From an uncultured Maribacter sp. (GTDB lineage: Bacteria; Bacteroidota; Bacteroidia; Flavobacteriales; Flavobacteriaceae): DNA of 11,028 bases. Within the stretch, counting starts at the first letter, position 1. Every line of letters begins with the position of its first letter. The stretch is taken from assembly GCA_905479535.1 (NCBI GenBank), contig CAJQMW010000330.1, forward strand, positions 1-11,028, in the 5' to 3' direction. The position numbers and the translations under genes were made by a program. Shown here in pieces: positions 1 through 7,367 of this stretch. The notes beneath the pieces were generated by a model. It was not told the DNA's origin. It made no database searches and worked only from the letters and a program-made list of their open reading frames with translations.

Positions 1-737
1 CCTATGCCCAATTCTCCACAGGTATCTATTACTTCATTTTCAAGGGCACGCTGAATAATGGAGTATTCGCTCTGAAGGGCAGCAACGGGCTGCTCTGCAT
101 GGGCCTTTCGTATGGTCGTTGGTGAAACTTCGGAAAGTCCAAAATGGAGCGCCTTCCCTTCCTTGATCAAATCCTTAACCGTTCCGGCAACGTCCTCAAT
201 CGGAACGTTTGGATCCAAGCGATGCAGATACAACAAATCGATACGATCGGTACGAAGGCGTTTCAACATGCCTTCTACAGCACTTTTAATATGCTCTGGC
301 TTGCTATTTCTACCTGCCCTTTTTCCATTTGAAAAGTCAAACCCAAATTTACTGGCAATGACCACGTTGTCTCTAATAGGTTGCAATGCCTCACCTACTA
401 ATTCCTCATCAGTAAATGGGCCGTACACTTCGGCAGTATCAAAAAAGGTAACGCCCAAATCATAAGCCCCACGAATTACGGGAATCATATCCTTGGTATC
501 TCTTGGTGGATTGTAGCTGCCACTTTTCATGCTCATACAACCCAACCCAATTGGCGATACTTCCAATGCGCCCAACATTCGCTTTTCAGGGTTGGAAGCT
601 GCTTTTAAACCCTCAATTGTACCAGGTGAATTTTTCTCATTGGCAAAGGCCATTGGGCCTGCCACTATACCTGCTCCCAAAAGGGCGGATTTCGAAATAA
701 AATTTCTTCTGTTTACTGAATTACTTTTCTTTTCCAT
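1..737 (-). CDS. Tat-signal aldo/keto reductase, C-terminus beyond window edge
   Basis: This is the N-terminal 245 residues of an aldo/keto reductase that runs out of the window at position 1. The start at 737 is chosen because it gives a twin-arginine leader (N-R-R-N-F-I at residues 9-14, then a hydrophobic run to about 30), so the enzyme is probably exported folded. The catalytic tetrad is visible: Asp100 and Tyr105 in FFDTAEVYG, Lys130 in ASKFGF and His172 in LYLHRLDP. The family uses NAD(P)H to reduce aldehydes and ketones, which is odd for an exported protein. It is a close paralogue of the leaderless reductase at 8143-9126, sharing for example VAGTVKDLI and HFGLSE. It is the fourth gene of the minus-strand run starting at 3750, with a 44-base gap from the esterase upstream. 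The cofactor-binding C-terminus is not visible. The family call is secure; export and substrate are inference. Confidence 0.92.
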   Translation of the reverse strand, partial: MEKKSNSVNRRNFISKSALLGAGIVAGPMAFANEKNSPGTIEGLKAASNPEKRMLGALEVSPIGLGCMSMKSGSYNPPRDTKDMIPVIRGAYDLGVTFFDTAEVYGPFTDEELVGEALQPIRDNVVIASKFGFDFSNGKRAGRNSKPEHIKSAVEGMLKRLRTDRIDLLYLHRLDPNVPIEDVAGTVKDLIKEGKALHFGLSEVSPTTIRKAHAEQPVAALQSEYSIIQRALENEVIDTCGELGI

Positions 738-781
738 ACCAATATGCTGTTATCGTAATATTTTAAAACCCAATAAATGGA

Positions 782-2401
782 CTAAATTCCTCGTGATTGT
801 AGTTCGTTTCTAAGTTTGACACCCTTTTCAACGACATCCAATCTGGCTTTTCTTGGGTCTGGTTTTCCAACGGCTTCACCATCTAACTGTATATCCATGA
901 TTTCACCTTCATTTTTAGTATAGACTGGCCAGTTGGGTAATCCATCTCCATTCGGGTTTCCGGTCTTGGCGAAATTTACCCAGTATCCGTTCATAAGTTC
1001 CGCCACCTTCTTGTCCTCTGGAGTGGTCTCGGGATTGCCCCAACGTGCATCAAGATTATTAAACACATAGCCAACTTCGGAACCATGGCCGGCACCATAT
1101 TTCATTCTTTCCTTCATAGGTTCGGGTACAAACCCAAAATGGTAAATAAACGTGGGTTCACCTTGTTCCGCGAAAGCTCTTGCGGCAAAACGTCCTGGTT
1201 CTCCCCACACCCAATCGGTATTGAACTTGGTAATCACCTCTTCGAATGCTTTACTTCCATCAGGATCATAGGCAGCTTGTGCTTCCTCCTTAAACTCGCC
1301 AAAAAGTGAAAATAGTTCTTCTTTTGTTTTACTGTTGTTGACAAAACTACCTCCGATTTCGGCGCTGTTAGAACCGATCATCAACGGTATTTGCATTTGT
1401 CTACCAGCGTTGTAGGCACTTTCGGCAGTTTCCGTTACCAATTTGCCGTCCAAAATCGGCCCGGAATAGATTCTAGGGCCTCCTTCCCCATCCGTTTCTT
1501 GACCGCTATCCACAATTTCTTCCACTGGCAATGCGCGCAGGTTGGTCAAGGCATCGGCATCCGTACCTTCTATTCCGTGTTTTTTGGCAAAGTTGATACC
1601 AATGGTTTCTGCCGATAAGGGGTAAAAAGCACTTGCATTTTCTTCCTTTATTGGCCTTCCGGTAAGGACACCATCTCGGGCACCACCAGATTCGCTAATG
1701 GCTTTATGAAAAAGTCCTTTTGCATCTGGAATGGTCATCAAAGAATGTACAGAAACCCCTCCGGCAGAAAAACCAAAAATTGTCACATTATCTGGATTTC
1801 CGCCAAAGGCAGCAATGTTCTTTTGTACCCACTGAAGTGCCGCAATCTGATCCATATAAGCATAGCTACCCTTGTGTTCTTCAGGATGTTCTGCACTTAA
1901 AGCAGGAAATGCAAAATGGCCCAAACGCCCCAAACGGTAATTAATGGTGATTAAAACCACTCCCATCTTCGCAAATTCATCACCCGCGATTCCAGCTCCG
2001 GAACCACTTCCTCCAACAAAGCCTCCACCATGAATCCAAACCATGACCGGCAGGTTCGCACCCGAATTTACATAAGCGGGTTTCCACACATTCAGGTACA
2101 GGCAATCTTCGGATGAACCTTCACTAATGGTTCCCGGGGCACCGCCCCATCCGGACTGTGCGCAGTTTGCACCGTACTCCGTAGCATCCAATTCACCTTC
2201 CCAGGGGGATAATGGTTGAGGGGCTCTCCAACGAAACTCATCAACTGGAGGAGCCGCAAAGGGTATTCCTTTAAAGCTATCAACACCATCTTCATAGACG
2301 CCTCGAATTACCCCTAATTCGGTCTTTACTTTGGGTGTACTTTCTTGCGCGGAAATAGTAACTCCAAGGAGTACCAACAATCCTAATATGTATTTTTTCA
2401 T
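782..2401 (-). CDS. exported type-B carboxylesterase
   Basis: A 539-residue serine hydrolase of the carboxylesterase type-B family (para-nitrobenzyl esterase / cholinesterase group), at full family length. A Sec leader ends near Ala18-Gln19. Family landmarks follow in order: FKGIPFAAPP near 43-52, EDCLYLNVW at 98-106, the oxyanion-hole stretch IHGGGF at 123-128, and the nucleophile elbow GFSAGG with Ser212. The likely acid is Glu348 (SNSAE) and the likely histidine is His439 (GAGHGSEVGY). The elbow has Phe where the family usually has Glu (GESAGG). It should hydrolyse carboxylic esters outside the cytoplasm; the substrate is unknown. It sits 30 bases after the NTF2-like gene and 44 bases before the Tat aldo/keto reductase, in one probable transcript. 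The catalytic machinery looks intact. Confidence 0.95.
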   Translation of the reverse strand: MKKYILGLLVLLGVTISAQESTPKVKTELGVIRGVYEDGVDSFKGIPFAAPPVDEFRWRAPQPLSPWEGELDATEYGANCAQSGWGGAPGTISEGSSEDCLYLNVWKPAYVNSGANLPVMVWIHGGGFVGGSGSGAGIAGDEFAKMGVVLITINYRLGRLGHFAFPALSAEHPEEHKGSYAYMDQIAALQWVQKNIAAFGGNPDNVTIFGFSAGGVSVHSLMTIPDAKGLFHKAISESGGARDGVLTGRPIKEENASAFYPLSAETIGINFAKKHGIEGTDADALTNLRALPVEEIVDSGQETDGEGGPRIYSGPILDGKLVTETAESAYNAGRQMQIPLMIGSNSAEIGGSFVNNSKTKEELFSLFGEFKEEAQAAYDPDGSKAFEEVITKFNTDWVWGEPGRFAARAFAEQGEPTFIYHFGFVPEPMKERMKYGAGHGSEVGYVFNNLDARWGNPETTPEDKKVAELMNGYWVNFAKTGNPNGDGLPNWPVYTKNEGEIMDIQLDGEAVGKPDPRKARLDVVEKGVKLRNELQSRGI

Positions 2402-2431
2402 TTGAGTGTTTATTAAGTTGCGTTGTTCAAG

Positions 2432-2878
2432 TTATTCCCTTGTCATTGTTTTGCTAAAGGTCAGATCGGCCAATTTCCAAGTGTTATCCTCCTTTACATA
2501 AACCTCCGTTACCATGAAGGGATTGGTCACTTCATTGCTACCGACTACGGCCAAGAGTGTAATTTGGTTCCAAAGTATAACGGTATTATCATTCAAGACT
2601 TCGACCATGACTTCATGGACATCAGCTTTTTTATAGTGGATGAACCCACCTCTAATGATTTCTACTTCGCGGTCCTTTCCCCATGTGCCGCCCATGTGGA
2701 CGAACTTGGCTTTATCATGAAAAAGGCCTTCCAATTTATCGGCATCCTTATCGGCCATCCATTGCCATTTATGAATGGACAGCTCTCTGATTTCCTTTTC
2801 TAAATCAGTCGATTGGGCAAGGGCGACTTTTCCTGTGATGAGCATAACTAATAGACTTAGTATTATTTTCCTGTTCAT
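2432..2878 (-). CDS. exported NTF2-like (SnoaL / DUF4440-type) protein
   Basis: A 148-residue protein with a Sec leader (hydrophobic core 6-20, cleavage near Ala21-Gln22) followed by one NTF2-like cone fold. The typical opening helix reads EIRELSIHKWQWM (29-41), then a D-A-D-K-L-x-x-L-F-H-D pattern (45-55), and the domain closes with a WKLADLTF strand. Members of this superfamily can be isomerases, cyclases, dehydratases or non-catalytic binding proteins, so the fold does not fix the activity. It is strongly similar, roughly 60% by eye across the domain, to the C-terminal half of the protein encoded just upstream at 2905-3750. That points to local duplication. The gap to that gene is 26 bases, so the two are very likely co-transcribed. 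The fold assignment is firm and the function is unknown. Confidence 0.88.
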   Translation of the reverse strand: MNRKIILSLLVMLITGKVALAQSTDLEKEIRELSIHKWQWMADKDADKLEGLFHDKAKFVHMGGTWGKDREVEIIRGGFIHYKKADVHEVMVEVLNDNTVILWNQITLLAVVGSNEVTNPFMVTEVYVKEDNTWKLADLTFSKTMTRE

Positions 2879-2904
2879 TTTTATAAATTATTTGTTCTGA
2901 AGTA

Positions 2905-3750
2905 TTAATGCGCAATTTCATGGGTATCACGAACGCTGCTAAAGGTAAGGTCCAATAATTTCCAATCGTCGCCTTCTTTTTTATAGAATTCGGTCACGGT
3001 AAATTCATTGGATACATCGTTACCACGAACATGGGCCGTAAGTGTTATTCTGTTCCAAAGTACCACGGTATTGTCATCAAAAGTTTCCACGACCACATCG
3101 TGTACATCGGCATTTTTATACCAAATACTTCCCGTCTCGATGATTTCCAATTCCCTGTCCTTTTTCCAGGAGCCGCTCATGTGTACAAACCTTGATTTGT
3201 CATGAAACAAATTGGCCAACTTGTCCACATCCTTTTCGGCCATCCATTTCCATTTGGCTTTAGAAAGTTCCTTGATCTCATTTTCAAGACTTGAATTGTT
3301 AATTTCAGGAAGCGGTATTTTGTTATAATCCTCAACACTAAGTTCATCTGTCCATTTGGTAGGTGTGCTACCACCTATCGCCAAATAGGTCACTGCACTT
3401 TTAGGAGTGGCACCATGCCAATGTTCTACGTTGGGAAGGCATTTGATAACGTCACCAGCTCGCATCACTTGTACTTCCTTTCCTTTTTCCTGATAAAAAC
3501 CAACGCCGCTAGTAATCAACAATTGTTGGCCGTCTGGATGTAAATGCCAATTGAGAAATGCTCCAGGTGCTGAAACCGCTTGGGCTACGTTATGTTTAAA
3601 AGTTTCATCGGCATCTACAACATGCGTAAGCCAAATATCACCTGTATGGTGTACGTTTTTCGCTTTTGCCCCCATCGGAAAAATAGCTTCTTGCGCAAAG
3701 GAAGATATGCTTAGCATACCTATAAACAAGCCTATCAATAATGCTCTCAT
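2905..3750 (-). CDS. exported cupin-NTF2 two-domain fusion protein
   Basis: A 281-residue exported protein with a leader ending SSFAQ near residue 20. Residues 21-145 form a cupin barrel. The metal ligands expected for the hydroxynitrile-lyase-like cupins are present: His69 and His71 (NWHLHPDGQ), Gln75 replacing the usual Glu, and His110 (VEHWHGA). Residues 155-275 form an NTF2-like domain. The cupin half resembles the lipoprotein at 5817-6308 and the NTF2 half resembles the protein at 2432-2878, so this gene is a fusion of two types that also occur separately nearby. It is the first gene of operon B, with a TAnnTTTG promoter box and a two-half-site operator directly upstream. Domain calls are confident. 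Whether the cupin is catalytic, and on what, is unknown. Confidence 0.9.
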   Translation of the reverse strand: MRALLIGLFIGMLSISSFAQEAIFPMGAKAKNVHHTGDIWLTHVVDADETFKHNVAQAVSAPGAFLNWHLHPDGQQLLITSGVGFYQEKGKEVQVMRAGDVIKCLPNVEHWHGATPKSAVTYLAIGGSTPTKWTDELSVEDYNKIPLPEINNSSLENEIKELSKAKWKWMAEKDVDKLANLFHDKSRFVHMSGSWKKDRELEIIETGSIWYKNADVHDVVVETFDDNTVVLWNRITLTAHVRGNDVSNEFTVTEFYKKEGDDWKLLDLTFSSVRDTHEIAH

Positions 3751-3791
3751 TTTGTTTTATTTAATTGATTTAGATTATAAATTACCTTTTC

Positions 3792-3799
3792 CAAAGCTA
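3792..3799 (-). promoter_or_regulatory. -7 promoter box of operon B (TAGCTTTG)
   Basis: Read on the minus strand this is TAGCTTTG, an exact match to the Bacteroidota -7 consensus TAnnTTTG. It lies 41 bases upstream of the start codon at 3750. No TTG -33 element stands at the usual 19-21 base spacing; the operator half-site occupies that place instead. That suggests a promoter dependent on an activator. The distance to the operator element is identical to that at 9226-9233. Confidence 0.65.
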
Positions 3800-3815
3800 T
3801 GGTATAATTCATAGG

Positions 3816-3860
3816 ATAGGCTTACCACAATTACGGATTCACCTACCATTATTACGGATT
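3816..3860. promoter_or_regulatory. AraC-type operator, copy 1 (upstream of operon B)
   Basis: A 45-bp element matching 9250-9294 at 39 of 45 positions. It holds two direct half-sites, TTACCACAATTACGGATT (3822-3839) and CTACCATTATTACGGATT (3843-3860), whose starts are exactly 21 bp apart, two helical turns. Tandem direct half-sites of this size and period are typical of dimeric AraC-family activators. The proximal edge of the element lies 16 bases beyond the -7 box at 3792-3799, so it covers the -33 region. Binding by the AraC protein encoded at 9358-10269 is inferred from the matching element beside that gene and from the AraC remnant next to this one. Confidence 0.72.
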
Positions 3861-4040
3861 ACAGGGGTATAAACCCTTTGTTCACAAAGTATTAACTAAA
3901 TTCGAACAATAGTTTTCTTCTCTGTCCAACACAAAAGATTAGATATGGGTCGATGATTATTGTTCCGAATTTAAATTTAGGTACAGGGTACCCACTGAAT
4001 GGTGAACTTGATTTAACTGAAAGAAATTAGATGAAAGAAA
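3861..4040. other. non-coding stretch between operator copy 1 and the AraC remnant
   Basis: No credible gene. By comparison with the intact regulator locus, this is where the promoter and most of the lost AraC gene would have been. A possible decayed plus-strand promoter is TTTG at 3877-3880 with TAAATTCG at 3897-3904, but its 16-base spacing is short. Weak AraC-like similarity may start near 3990-4020 (a GEL-like motif aligning with GDL of the intact protein). It is too eroded to call firmly. Confidence 0.4.
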
Positions 4041-4209
4041 AACATTCAGTGCAACCTTATTCATGTAGCGAAACAAAAAATATCCGACCCCTGATAAATC
4101 GTTAAATAAAATTGCATGCGACCTTGGTTTTAAATATCCACAGCATTTCAAAAGACTTTTTAAGAAAATGGTGGGGTATATCCCTCAGGAGTATCGCATG
4201 TTGAACTAA
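4041..4209 (+). pseudogene. C-terminal remnant of an AraC-family regulator gene
   Basis: A decayed duplicate of the regulator at 9358-10269. From 4093 the frame reads DKSLNKIACDLGFKYPQHF and continues to YRMLN and a TAA stop at 4207-4209. This matches the last helix-turn-helix of the intact protein, with 25 of the last 37 residues identical by eye. Upstream, a different frame (4041-4091) reads NIQCNLIHVAKQKISDP, matching the intact YIQNKLIEVAKERVFDP. A one-base insertion near 4089-4092 therefore breaks the frame, and an in-frame stop lies just upstream at 4032-4034. The sensor domain and first helix-turn-helix are gone; the operator-to-stop distance is about 350 bases here against about 975 at the intact locus. 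It keeps the same position relative to its operator as the intact gene, which supports an ancient cassette duplication. Confidence 0.85.
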
Positions 4210-4246
4210 TAGTTTCCAGCATCCAAAGTTATTCGCCCATTTCGAA

Positions 4247-4678
4247 CTAGAACTTGTATTTTTTAAAAACCATCGACATCGATTCAGGATCAATAGCTTC
4301 CATATCAATCAGTTTTAAATCTTTTACCATTTCTGCTGTGGTTGTTTTATACTTTTGAAAATGAGGTGTTTTCAAATGCAATTCGTAAGCCTCCTTATTG
4401 GCATAAATTTCCAAAAGTCGTATCTGTGTAGGATTTTGCTTTTGAAACATGGGGTAAATGCAGATTACCCCGGGCTCCAGCCTAAGTGATGCTTCCGATT
4501 CCTCTTTGAGTATCTCCAAATATTCATCCAGATAGTCCGTCCCAATTTCAAGTTCCGCAATGCGAACCATCATTTTCCCTTGATCAGCATCGGCTTTTAG
4601 GGCATCATCGCTTTGCCCGAAACCAAGTAAAGACAGATGCAGTAATACCAATAACAGCCCCAATTTTTTAGTCAGCAT
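4247..4678 (-). CDS. exported ABM-fold protein (putative quinol monooxygenase)
   Basis: A 143-residue protein with a Sec leader (core about 6-19, cleavage near Gly21-Gln22) and one ferredoxin-like ABM domain at about 36-125. The opening strand MMVRIAELEI, the central RLLEIYANKEAYELH and the family signature HLKTPHFQKY (101-110, including His106) fit the YgiN-like putative quinol monooxygenases. Those are cofactor-independent oxygenases or small heme-type relatives, normally cytosolic, so the leader is notable. It is the last gene of operon A, 4 bases after the esterase-713-like gene. Its 3' end converges on the AraC remnant. The domain call is strong; the oxygenase activity is only a family suggestion. 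Confidence 0.87.
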   Translation of the reverse strand: MLTKKLGLLLVLLHLSLLGFGQSDDALKADADQGKMMVRIAELEIGTDYLDEYLEILKEESEASLRLEPGVICIYPMFQKQNPTQIRLLEIYANKEAYELHLKTPHFQKYKTTTAEMVKDLKLIDMEAIDPESMSMVFKKYKF

Positions 4679-4682
4679 AGTG

Positions 4683-5780
4683 TCATTTTTTATCCAACCC
4701 TTTTTCTTTTAGCCATTCCGCTAGCAGTACGGCCACCTTTTCATTGTTCAGGTCGGACATCGGAAAGTGGGTATTTCCCTTAAGACCCTTTTCTGGAAGG
4801 TGTACCAAGGTGGCATCACCCCCATGCTTATTCACCGTTGCCGTCCAAAGCTTTGCCATTTGCAAGGCGGCTCGCCATTGTTCCTGACCAGGGTGCGCTA
4901 CAGGTTCGTTGGGTATATAATCCCCATAATAGATAACAATGGGTATTTCCGTCAATCGGTTGAACTCTGTCATCGGTACGCTTCTCGCACTTAAAGCTCC
5001 TCCCACATAGTGGATGGTCTCGGGGACTTCGCCTTCCGGAAAGACAAAATTACTACCGGGTTCATAGGATGCAATGCCTTTGATGTTCCCATTTTTTAAG
5101 GCCGTCAACCAACCTTGGCCGCCACTATGGGAATGGGTGACCAAAACACCTGGTCCAATCTTATCGAACAGCGTGGAAACCGCCTCTATGTTAAGGTTAA
5201 TGTTCAATGGTCCCGTATCCGGGGTAATTTGCCTAAAGAACTGGTTCAGCGCCTCTGGGTCTTCGGAAAACTGAACATCTGGATAAAATGTGCTTCCCGT
5301 CCCCAATCTGAATATCCCAAACCACAATTGATCATCCGTGGCTGCCGAAATCGTAGTAGGTTCCGTACTCCTCCCTGATAATCCTCTACGGGGCTGGTCA
5401 ATGAGGTATATGGGAAAATTACGTCTTAAAAATAGCGTTTGAAACCCCTCCCTGCCATCTGGGGTCGTTTGCCAGGTACGCATGCTCTGTCCATACCCAT
5501 GCCAAAAAACCAAAGGTAATTTTTTTGCACTATCAGGAATTTGATAAAAAACAGTGGCATGGTCTCCATGCAAGGTTTGTCCTTCGGTAGCCTGATTGGA
5601 AGGATTAAATGCGCCATGGGCAACTGGGTCAAAAGTACCAGGGCTGGTTTTAACGCTACCACCCACGGTAAAACTGCCTTGTTCTACAAGGGTAATGGGC
5701 TGCTTTTGAGCATAAACGTCATTTACCAATAATTGAACCATTAAAAGCAATAACAATGTTGTCTTGATATTTTTCATCAT
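4683..5780 (-). CDS. exported alpha/beta hydrolase, esterase-713-like
   Basis: A 365-residue serine hydrolase with a Sec leader ending near DVYAQ (residue 25). The nucleophile elbow is THSHSGGQG with Ser219. This resembles the HSxSG form of the Alcaligenes esterase 713 group rather than the usual GxSxG. As in that esterase, as recalled from memory, the acid is likely a Glu one strand later (Glu240 in SYEPGS), with His338 in GNTHFPMSDLNN as the base. An oxyanion-type HGYGQS lies at 94-99 and LIDQPRRGLSG follows. It probably cleaves an ester or lactone in the periplasm. It follows the cupin lipoprotein gene by 36 bases and precedes the ABM gene by 4. A second ATG one codon downstream could also serve as start. 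Substrate unknown. Confidence 0.9.
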   Translation of the reverse strand: MMKNIKTTLLLLLMVQLLVNDVYAQKQPITLVEQGSFTVGGSVKTSPGTFDPVAHGAFNPSNQATEGQTLHGDHATVFYQIPDSAKKLPLVFWHGYGQSMRTWQTTPDGREGFQTLFLRRNFPIYLIDQPRRGLSGRSTEPTTISAATDDQLWFGIFRLGTGSTFYPDVQFSEDPEALNQFFRQITPDTGPLNINLNIEAVSTLFDKIGPGVLVTHSHSGGQGWLTALKNGNIKGIASYEPGSNFVFPEGEVPETIHYVGGALSARSVPMTEFNRLTEIPIVIYYGDYIPNEPVAHPGQEQWRAALQMAKLWTATVNKHGGDATLVHLPEKGLKGNTHFPMSDLNNEKVAVLLAEWLKEKGLDKK

Positions 5781-5816
5781 TAAGATTTTATTAATTTAAA
5801 AGTATAGAGGTACTTC

Positions 5817-6308
5817 TTAATTTCCATTTAAATATTGTTCTTCGGTCACAGGATCTAGCCATTCCGTCGGACCGTCAACTCTACTTGTTATAGCGATTTG
5901 TATAAACGGTTTTTCTGCGCTTGCACCGTGCCAATGCGGAGTGTTTGCAGGGCATTTGACCACATCGCCTTTTCGTAGTATTCTTTTCTCACTACCTTTT
6001 TCCTGATAATAGCCTTCGCCATCTAAAGACATAATAATCTGTCCGTTGGGATGTGAATGCCAGTTGGACCTAGCCCCGGGATCAAAGGTTACCGTTCCCA
6101 CTGAATTTTGGTTCACACTATCCGCCATCACTTGCATATGTACCCATACATCCCCAATGAAATTATTGTTCGTGACCTTTTCCCCTTTAGGGAAAATCAA
6201 TTCTTGTTGGGAATTCAAATCGACGGTTTGATTTTTCTCGGCTGCTTGCTTACAGGAAAATATAAACGTTCCCATCAATATAATCGCTAAAAGATTTTTT
6301 CTGTTCAT
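5817..6308 (-). CDS. cupin lipoprotein, hydroxynitrile-lyase-like metal site
   Basis: A 163-residue cupin with a lipoprotein leader: a hydrophobic core, then FIFSC, with Cys19 as the likely lipidated residue, so it is membrane-anchored outside the cytoplasm. The barrel spans about 36-150. The predicted metal ligands are His84 and His86 (NWHSHPNGQ), Gln90 and His125 (TPHWHGA). This His-His-Gln-His set is the pattern of manganese cupins of the Granulicella hydroxynitrile lyase type. Many uncharacterised bacterial relatives sit beside or are fused to CMD proteins, as here. It is closely related to the N-terminal half of the fusion at 2905-3750 (shared GDV/IW, YYQEKG/FYQEKG, KGDVVKC). The start codon overlaps the stop of the preceding hydrolase by 4 bases, suggesting translational coupling. 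Lyase activity itself is not shown. Confidence 0.9.
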   Translation of the reverse strand: MNRKNLLAIILMGTFIFSCKQAAEKNQTVDLNSQQELIFPKGEKVTNNNFIGDVWVHMQVMADSVNQNSVGTVTFDPGARSNWHSHPNGQIIMSLDGEGYYQEKGSEKRILRKGDVVKCPANTPHWHGASAEKPFIQIAITSRVDGPTEWLDPVTEEQYLNGN

Positions 6309-7363
6309 AGGTCTGTATTTGAAAGATGGTTTTGGTAAAAGTCCACTAATTTATTTACGGCTTGATTCACATATTCTGGCTTCCAATAGGTTTCTATATG
6401 CGTTGCACCTTCGATAAGGAACAATTCCTTGCTTTTCGAATTGGTCGCCTTTGGAAAAGCATCCAAGGTCAAATATAATGTTTGGGCATTGCTACCGGCG
6501 ATCATTAATAAAGGTTGGTCTATGAGGTCAATATCGTCGGTAGCATTCCAGGCCATTAAATCCATTAAACTGCTTGTGGTGTAAAGAAACGTCGAATTGG
6601 GATGGGCGTGGGTTCTAAAATAATATTCATAGCCTTGACGATAAAAAAGCGTTGAAACTTTTGCTAGTTCTTCGTCGGTAATACCGTCTACTCCGGAATA
6701 AACAATTTCGCCGCCTCCAGCCTCCTGTTCTCTTGCCTTTGAAGCTTGCTTTAGCCTTTCTTGAATGGTCGAAATCTGCGAATTCAAAAAGCCATTTTTT
6801 CGTACAATTCCTGTATTGAACATACTCAGGGTTGCCACTGCTTTAAACCGTTTATCGGATTGAACCGCTTTCAACGTATAGCCTCCGCCGCCACAAATGC
6901 CCAAAGCACCTAAACGTTCTCTATCGACCCCAGGATACTGTGAAATAAAATCGGCCATTCCTCGGATATCTTCTGTACGAAATTGGGGTTTGTCCATATG
7001 GCGCGGCTGGCCCCCACTTGCACCCTGATAGGCAGCATCTGCCGTAATGGTAATATAACCGGCCTCTGCCAAATGCTGTGCATATAGACCTGCTGTCTGT
7101 TCTTTTATCCCTCCGTTAGGATGTGCAATCGTTATTGCCGGATATTTCTTTGTCCGGTCATAATTGGCTGGTGTATAAACATTTGCCGCAATATCGATTC
7201 CGTTCAGTTTATACCTAACGGGATGTATGTTGACTTTTCCATCCACATTCTCCGTAATTGCTCCCTCATATACCAATCCAAAAGGATTTTTCTCGCTCTG
7301 TGCCCTAATCGTCCGATGTATTGATAACAGACTCATTAAAATGAATAATCCTATATATTTCAT
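6305..7363 (-). CDS. exported alpha/beta hydrolase with Cys nucleophile elbow
   Basis: A 352-residue alpha/beta hydrolase with a Sec leader (core 4-15, cleavage near Ala21-Gln22). After an N-terminal strand pair it shows IAHPNGGIKEQT (79-90, oxyanion region), an ADAAYQGASGGQP loop, and an elbow GICGGGG (155-161). Cys157 stands where serine hydrolases carry Ser. The probable base is His322 in EGATHIETY. A Cys elbow recalls dienelactone hydrolase and part of the YcjY / DUF1100-like hydrolases. The natural substrate class may therefore be a lactone or activated ester, but that is inference. The gene starts 4 bases after the CMD gene and overlaps the cupin gene by 4, placing it firmly in operon A. 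Length is normal for a YcjY-like protein. Confidence 0.87.
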   Translation of the reverse strand: MKYIGLFILMSLLSIHRTIRAQSEKNPFGLVYEGAITENVDGKVNIHPVRYKLNGIDIAANVYTPANYDRTKKYPAITIAHPNGGIKEQTAGLYAQHLAEAGYITITADAAYQGASGGQPRHMDKPQFRTEDIRGMADFISQYPGVDRERLGALGICGGGGYTLKAVQSDKRFKAVATLSMFNTGIVRKNGFLNSQISTIQERLKQASKAREQEAGGGEIVYSGVDGITDEELAKVSTLFYRQGYEYYFRTHAHPNSTFLYTTSSLMDLMAWNATDDIDLIDQPLLMIAGSNAQTLYLTLDAFPKATNSKSKELFLIEGATHIETYWKPEYVNQAVNKLVDFYQNHLSNTDL

Positions 7364-7367
7364 TTCC

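Noticed and set aside
2423..2803. Open plus-strand frame of 126 codons opposite the NTF2-like gene
   Set aside because: It is antisense to a gene with a clear leader, fold and paralogue; its translation is low-complexity Phe/His-rich with no motif.
3876..3889. CTTTG-TTCA-CAAAG palindrome beside operator copy 1
   Set aside because: Only 5 bp of stem, absent at the equivalent place beside operator copy 2, so there is no support for a regulatory role.
4102..4308. Minus-strand frame of 68 codons between operon A and the operator
   Set aside because: It is the complement of the AraC remnant plus the end of the ABM gene; the plus-strand match to AraC explains the sequence.
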